DNA of 7,710 nt from Bacillota bacterium. Lineage in GTDB: Bacteria; Bacillota; Clostridia; Lachnospirales; Cellulosilyticaceae. Position numbers and translations under genes: made by a program. How positions within the stretch are numbered: the stretch's first letter is position 1; each line of letters begins with the position of its first letter. The notes under the pieces are model-generated. The model did no database searches and was not told where the DNA came from. It saw only the letters and a program-made list of their open reading frames with translations. The stretch is taken from assembly GCA_023457875.1 (NCBI GenBank), contig JAEXBC010000150.1:1-7710 (forward strand), read 5' to 3'. Shown here one piece after another: positions 4,762 through 7,710 of this stretch.

Positions 4762-7710
4762 TTACTTAGGAAAAAAGATTATAAGTTATTTTGAGGAAAC
4801 AGGGGATATAGAAGGTTATAAATATAGCGTTATGTTTGAAAATAGTGATCAAGTAGAGCGATTATATCTTGAACTGAGTGAATCAGAAATAGCAAGACCT
4901 TTTATATATAGGAATAATGGAGAAATAGTCTACAGAAGCTTTTATCTAGAAATTAATGGGCAGAAATTAATTATTGCAGCAACTATTGATAACATTAAAA
5001 CTGACTTTTTAACAACGCTAAGAAATAGTATAGGTACAGATAAAGAAGCATTTCAAGGTGCAGGAATCTTGATTATCTATGACTCAAACTTAGATAGTAT
5101 TTCAAATGCTACAGCAAGTTTTCAAAGGGAAGGTATGCCTTTTCATGTAGATCAAATCCTTGAGGATATTAAGCGTATAGTAGACTCCTCTAATATGAGT
5201 AAAGTAGATAAACAGATTTTAGCTTATGAGCTGGATAAACGGGGAAATGATATCTATAAAGATAACTCTAACCTATTTGAATACAAAGAAATTCTGAGTG
5301 TAATTAATTCGGGAGACATTAAAAAAGAAAATTACAAGGAATTTAGATTGCTTTATGATCCACTCCTCAATGAAGAGATGAAGGATCGTGAAATTAAAAA
5401 ACGTCTAGAAGAAAATAATCAGTACTTTGAAAGAATAGATCAAAGTATTAGATTCGGAGATCCTGCTAGAGATCTTGATAATACCTTTACAGATAAAATG
5501 ATTGATCGTATCAAGAAAGAAGCTGAAAAAGGGGATTGGGAAGAAGAAATTACCTTTAAAGAGGTAGAAAAATCAGTTGAAGAAAAGAAGAATATTGAAG
5601 AGATAGAAATTAAGGAAATAGAAGTTTATCTTAATGGTAACAAGCTCATAGAGAACATGGAATTCTTTGTTAAAGGCGTTGGTTCTGCTAAGGCTCAAAA
5701 ACGTACGAAGGATATACTTATTTTTAACCCCTCAAAGCATGAAGATATTAAGATAGGAAGTAACCTAAGTAAGTTCCCTAAAAAAGAGACTATTAAAAAG
5801 AATTGCTCAGAAGTTAAAGTATCAGGGAAAAAGGTAGAGGCACAGGTAGCACATACTGCGAATACCTGCACATTTGAGTCGATCACTGTAAGTGATGAAT
5901 TTGATTCAAAAGCTAAGGTGAATGTTTGTATTATTGATGTAGACAAAGTATATCTAGAATCCTTGGTAACTACCTACAGTTTAGGGGTAAAGAAGAAGCA
6001 ACAAGACTGTGTACTCTACACCAATAATGAAGATGATGAAATCATTCTTAATAAAACAGAAGAAAAAGAACAACTTATTGAATTAGAAAATGATGAAACC
6101 TATACAGTAGCACGAGATGAAAAGGTTATTTTAAGGAAAACAAGTGGCCTTATACCAGAAGATGAAAAGTATGCACTCATTAAATTGGATATAGAAGGTC
6201 TGATTCTTAACCTAGCAATTAATGATGAGACTAGAAAACCTTTAGTTCTTACAGGTTTAGGCGCATGGAAGTCAAAAGTGAGTGGCAAACAGAATCTTAT
6301 CTACAAAGGGAATAATAGGATTGTTCATGGGGCAAATGAGTTTTATGCAAGGGATGACTTTAAAGAGCATTTAGAACTTGAACAAATTTTAGTAAATAAA
6401 GAAGGCTTATGCTGGGAGATTAAGTCAGGAAATGTTAACGTCATAGAGCTAGAAATAGATGAGCAGGTAAAGACAGCCTATTTAGAGTATATGAGATACT
6501 TTAGAGAGAGAGGTATTCTACCTAGTTTGGCATACCTGAATGAAGAATTGAGGAACTTAGCTGAGAACTATGTAGAGGCTGTCATAAACTGTATGGCTCA
6601 AGTAAATGATGGGGAAGCCTTGCCTAAGAGTATTAGAAATATCATGAAACTAGGCATGATCACAAATGATGAAAACGAAGAGCAAATTAAATATACACCA
6701 CTAGCACCATTAAATGTAGCTTATCAATTAAAACTCAATGAAGAAGTAGATGAACAGATCTTAAAGGATGAAAGCCTACTTAAAAAAATGTCAGCAGTGT
6801 ATTTATTACCATATATCCAAGATGAGTATAAGAATTTATACAAGCCAATTGAACAGTGGCACTCACCTGAGTGGGCTTATTATGTTGAAAATAGTACCAA
6901 GAAGTACAAAGGATCACGAAGTTTTGTTTCAAAGTTAGTAAGAGAGAAGATAGAAGAGTTCGTAGAACACTTCTCATATTTATTTGACCAAAATCGTAAT
7001 GCAACGATCAAGATTAATCTTATTAATACAGGAGATTGTAGAGAGGTATTACAAGGCATTTGTGCCTACTATGTAGGGCAATTAAGAAGAAATGCTTCTA
7101 TACAAACCTTAAATCCTATTCATATTAGTATTTATAATACAGCTGAAATTACGCATATTTTTGAGGAATTCTCTAATTATACAAGTACTGAGGAGATTAA
7201 GGATAAGTTTGGAATTTCTCTAGATGTGAATGATCGTTATACAGAGAATGATGTACTTAATGGCATTAGAGAAAAATTAAGATTTTACAATAAAGAGATA
7301 GATGCTAATGAATACGAATATGCCCATATTACCCTAATTGAGATGAATCAAAAGTCAGATACAGGTATTGGGAATATGTCAGAAATCAGTACAGGAGTAT
7401 CACTAAAAGGACTTATTTCAGGTGTACCATCCGTTCATTACGGTGATAGTTATCGCACTGGCTATGGCATGAAATATATAGATGAAGAGAATCGCTTAGT
7501 TAAGCTGACTCGATTTTTAAATAGTGTAAGCCGTGTGTCTAATTCTAGTAATCCTTATTATAGGGACCAATGTCTTACTACTGAATTAGATAAACGTGAT
7601 GAGGAAAACTTAGAAAAAGTCTATAACGCATCTAATTGGGTTACTTTCATAGAACCTAAGGTGGACTTGAATTTCTTTAAAACTTCTGAGACAAGTAAAG
7701 ACCTTATGAT
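4742..7710 (+). CDS. dptH: DptH, large restriction ATPase (3' end beyond window)
   Basis: An open frame without stop runs from ATG 4742 to the window end, giving 989 complete codons; the 3' end is missing. DptH (DndH) is known as a protein of roughly 1,600-1,800 residues whose C-terminal part is a HerA/FtsK-like ATPase; with DptF and DptG it moves along and nicks unmodified DNA. What is visible here is the N-terminal portion. Residues 1-200 are mixed alpha/beta; about 200-300 are very rich in Lys and Glu and probably helical or coiled-coil; about 300-570 are rich in predicted strands; from about 575 on they are helical, then mixed, with a strand HITLIEMN near 861-868. No Walker A occurs in these 989 residues, so the ATPase must lie downstream. 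I chose 4742 because GGTGAT at 4729-4734 stands seven bases ahead; an in-frame ATG at 4733 would destroy that site. The overlap with dptG is 20 bases. The identification rests on position after dptFG and size. Confidence 0.88.
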   Translation, partial: MLKEYYNYLGKKIISYFEETGDIEGYKYSVMFENSDQVERLYLELSESEIARPFIYRNNGEIVYRSFYLEINGQKLIIAATIDNIKTDFLTTLRNSIGTDKEAFQGAGILIIYDSNLDSISNATASFQREGMPFHVDQILEDIKRIVDSSNMSKVDKQILAYELDKRGNDIYKDNSNLFEYKEILSVINSGDIKKENYKEFRLLYDPLLNEEMKDREIKKRLEENNQYFERIDQSIRFGDPARDLDNTFTDKMIDRIKKEAEKGDWEEEITFKEVEKSVEEKKNIEEIEIKEIEVYLNGNKLIENMEFFVKGVGSAKAQKRTKDILIFNPSKHEDIKIGSNLSKFPKKETIKKNCSEVKVSGKKVEAQVAHTANTCTFESITVSDEFDSKAKVNVCIIDVDKVYLESLVTTYSLGVKKKQQDCVLYTNNEDDEIILNKTEEKEQLIELENDETYTVARDEKVILRKTSGLIPEDEKYALIKLDIEGLILNLAINDETRKPLVLTGLGAWKSKVSGKQNLIYKGNNRIVHGANEFYARDDFKEHLELEQILVNKEGLCWEIKSGNVNVIELEIDEQVKTAYLEYMRYFRERGILPSLAYLNEELRNLAENYVEAVINCMAQVNDGEALPKSIRNIMKLGMITNDENEEQIKYTPLAPLNVAYQLKLNEEVDEQILKDESLLKKMSAVYLLPYIQDEYKNLYKPIEQWHSPEWAYYVENSTKKYKGSRSFVSKLVREKIEEFVEHFSYLFDQNRNATIKINLINTGDCREVLQGICAYYVGQLRRNASIQTLNPIHISIYNTAEITHIFEEFSNYTSTEEIKDKFGISLDVNDRYTENDVLNGIREKLRFYNKEIDANEYEYAHITLIEMNQKSDTGIGNMSEISTGVSLKGLISGVPSVHYGDSYRTGYGMKYIDEENRLVKLTRFLNSVSRVSNSSNPYYRDQCLTTELDKRDEENLEKVYNASNWVTFIEPKVDLNFFKTSETSKDLM

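Noticed and set aside
7400..7450. P-loop in the visible part of DptH (GVPSVHYGDS)
   Set aside because: It lacks the GK[ST] end of a Walker A motif; the ATPase domain is expected beyond the window.

Overview
The window suggests a low-GC, Gram-positive, Clostridia-like Firmicute. The first 39 bases are the 3' end of a 16S rRNA of the Firmicutes type, ending in the anti-Shine-Dalgarno sequence CACCTCC plus TTTCT. The coding regions are AT-rich and use purine-rich ribosome binding sites. I cannot place the genus from this sequence.

Layout: positions 1-39 are the end of the 16S gene (the window starts inside it). From 40 to about 340 lies a transcribed spacer with three consecutive stem-loops. 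A Rho-independent terminator follows at 342-374. No 23S, 5S or tRNA gene follows the 16S before that terminator, which is unusual. Positions 375-692 are AT-rich and non-coding; they hold a -10-like box within an inverted repeat and a possible structured leader. All genes are on the + strand: a 238-residue protein (693-1409) of unrecognised family with PD-(D/E)XK nuclease-like residues, then a 217-base gap with a palindrome and a promoter-like site, then dptF (1627-3366), dptG (3370-4761) and the first 989 codons of dptH (4742 to the window end, incomplete).

The core is the restriction half of the Dnd/Dpt phosphorothioate system. In known systems DndA/IscS plus DndBCDE replace a non-bridging phosphate oxygen by sulfur in specific DNA motifs. 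DptF, DptG and DptH (also called DndFGH) form an ATP-dependent complex that damages DNA lacking the modification. The three genes here are packed as one operon: a 3-base gap between F and G, and a 20-base overlap between G and H. The modification genes are not in this window; they should lie downstream of dptH or elsewhere in the genome.

The points most worth following are the nuclease-like gene directly ahead of dptFGH, the apparent lack of a 23S gene after the 16S, and the operator-like palindrome in front of dptF.
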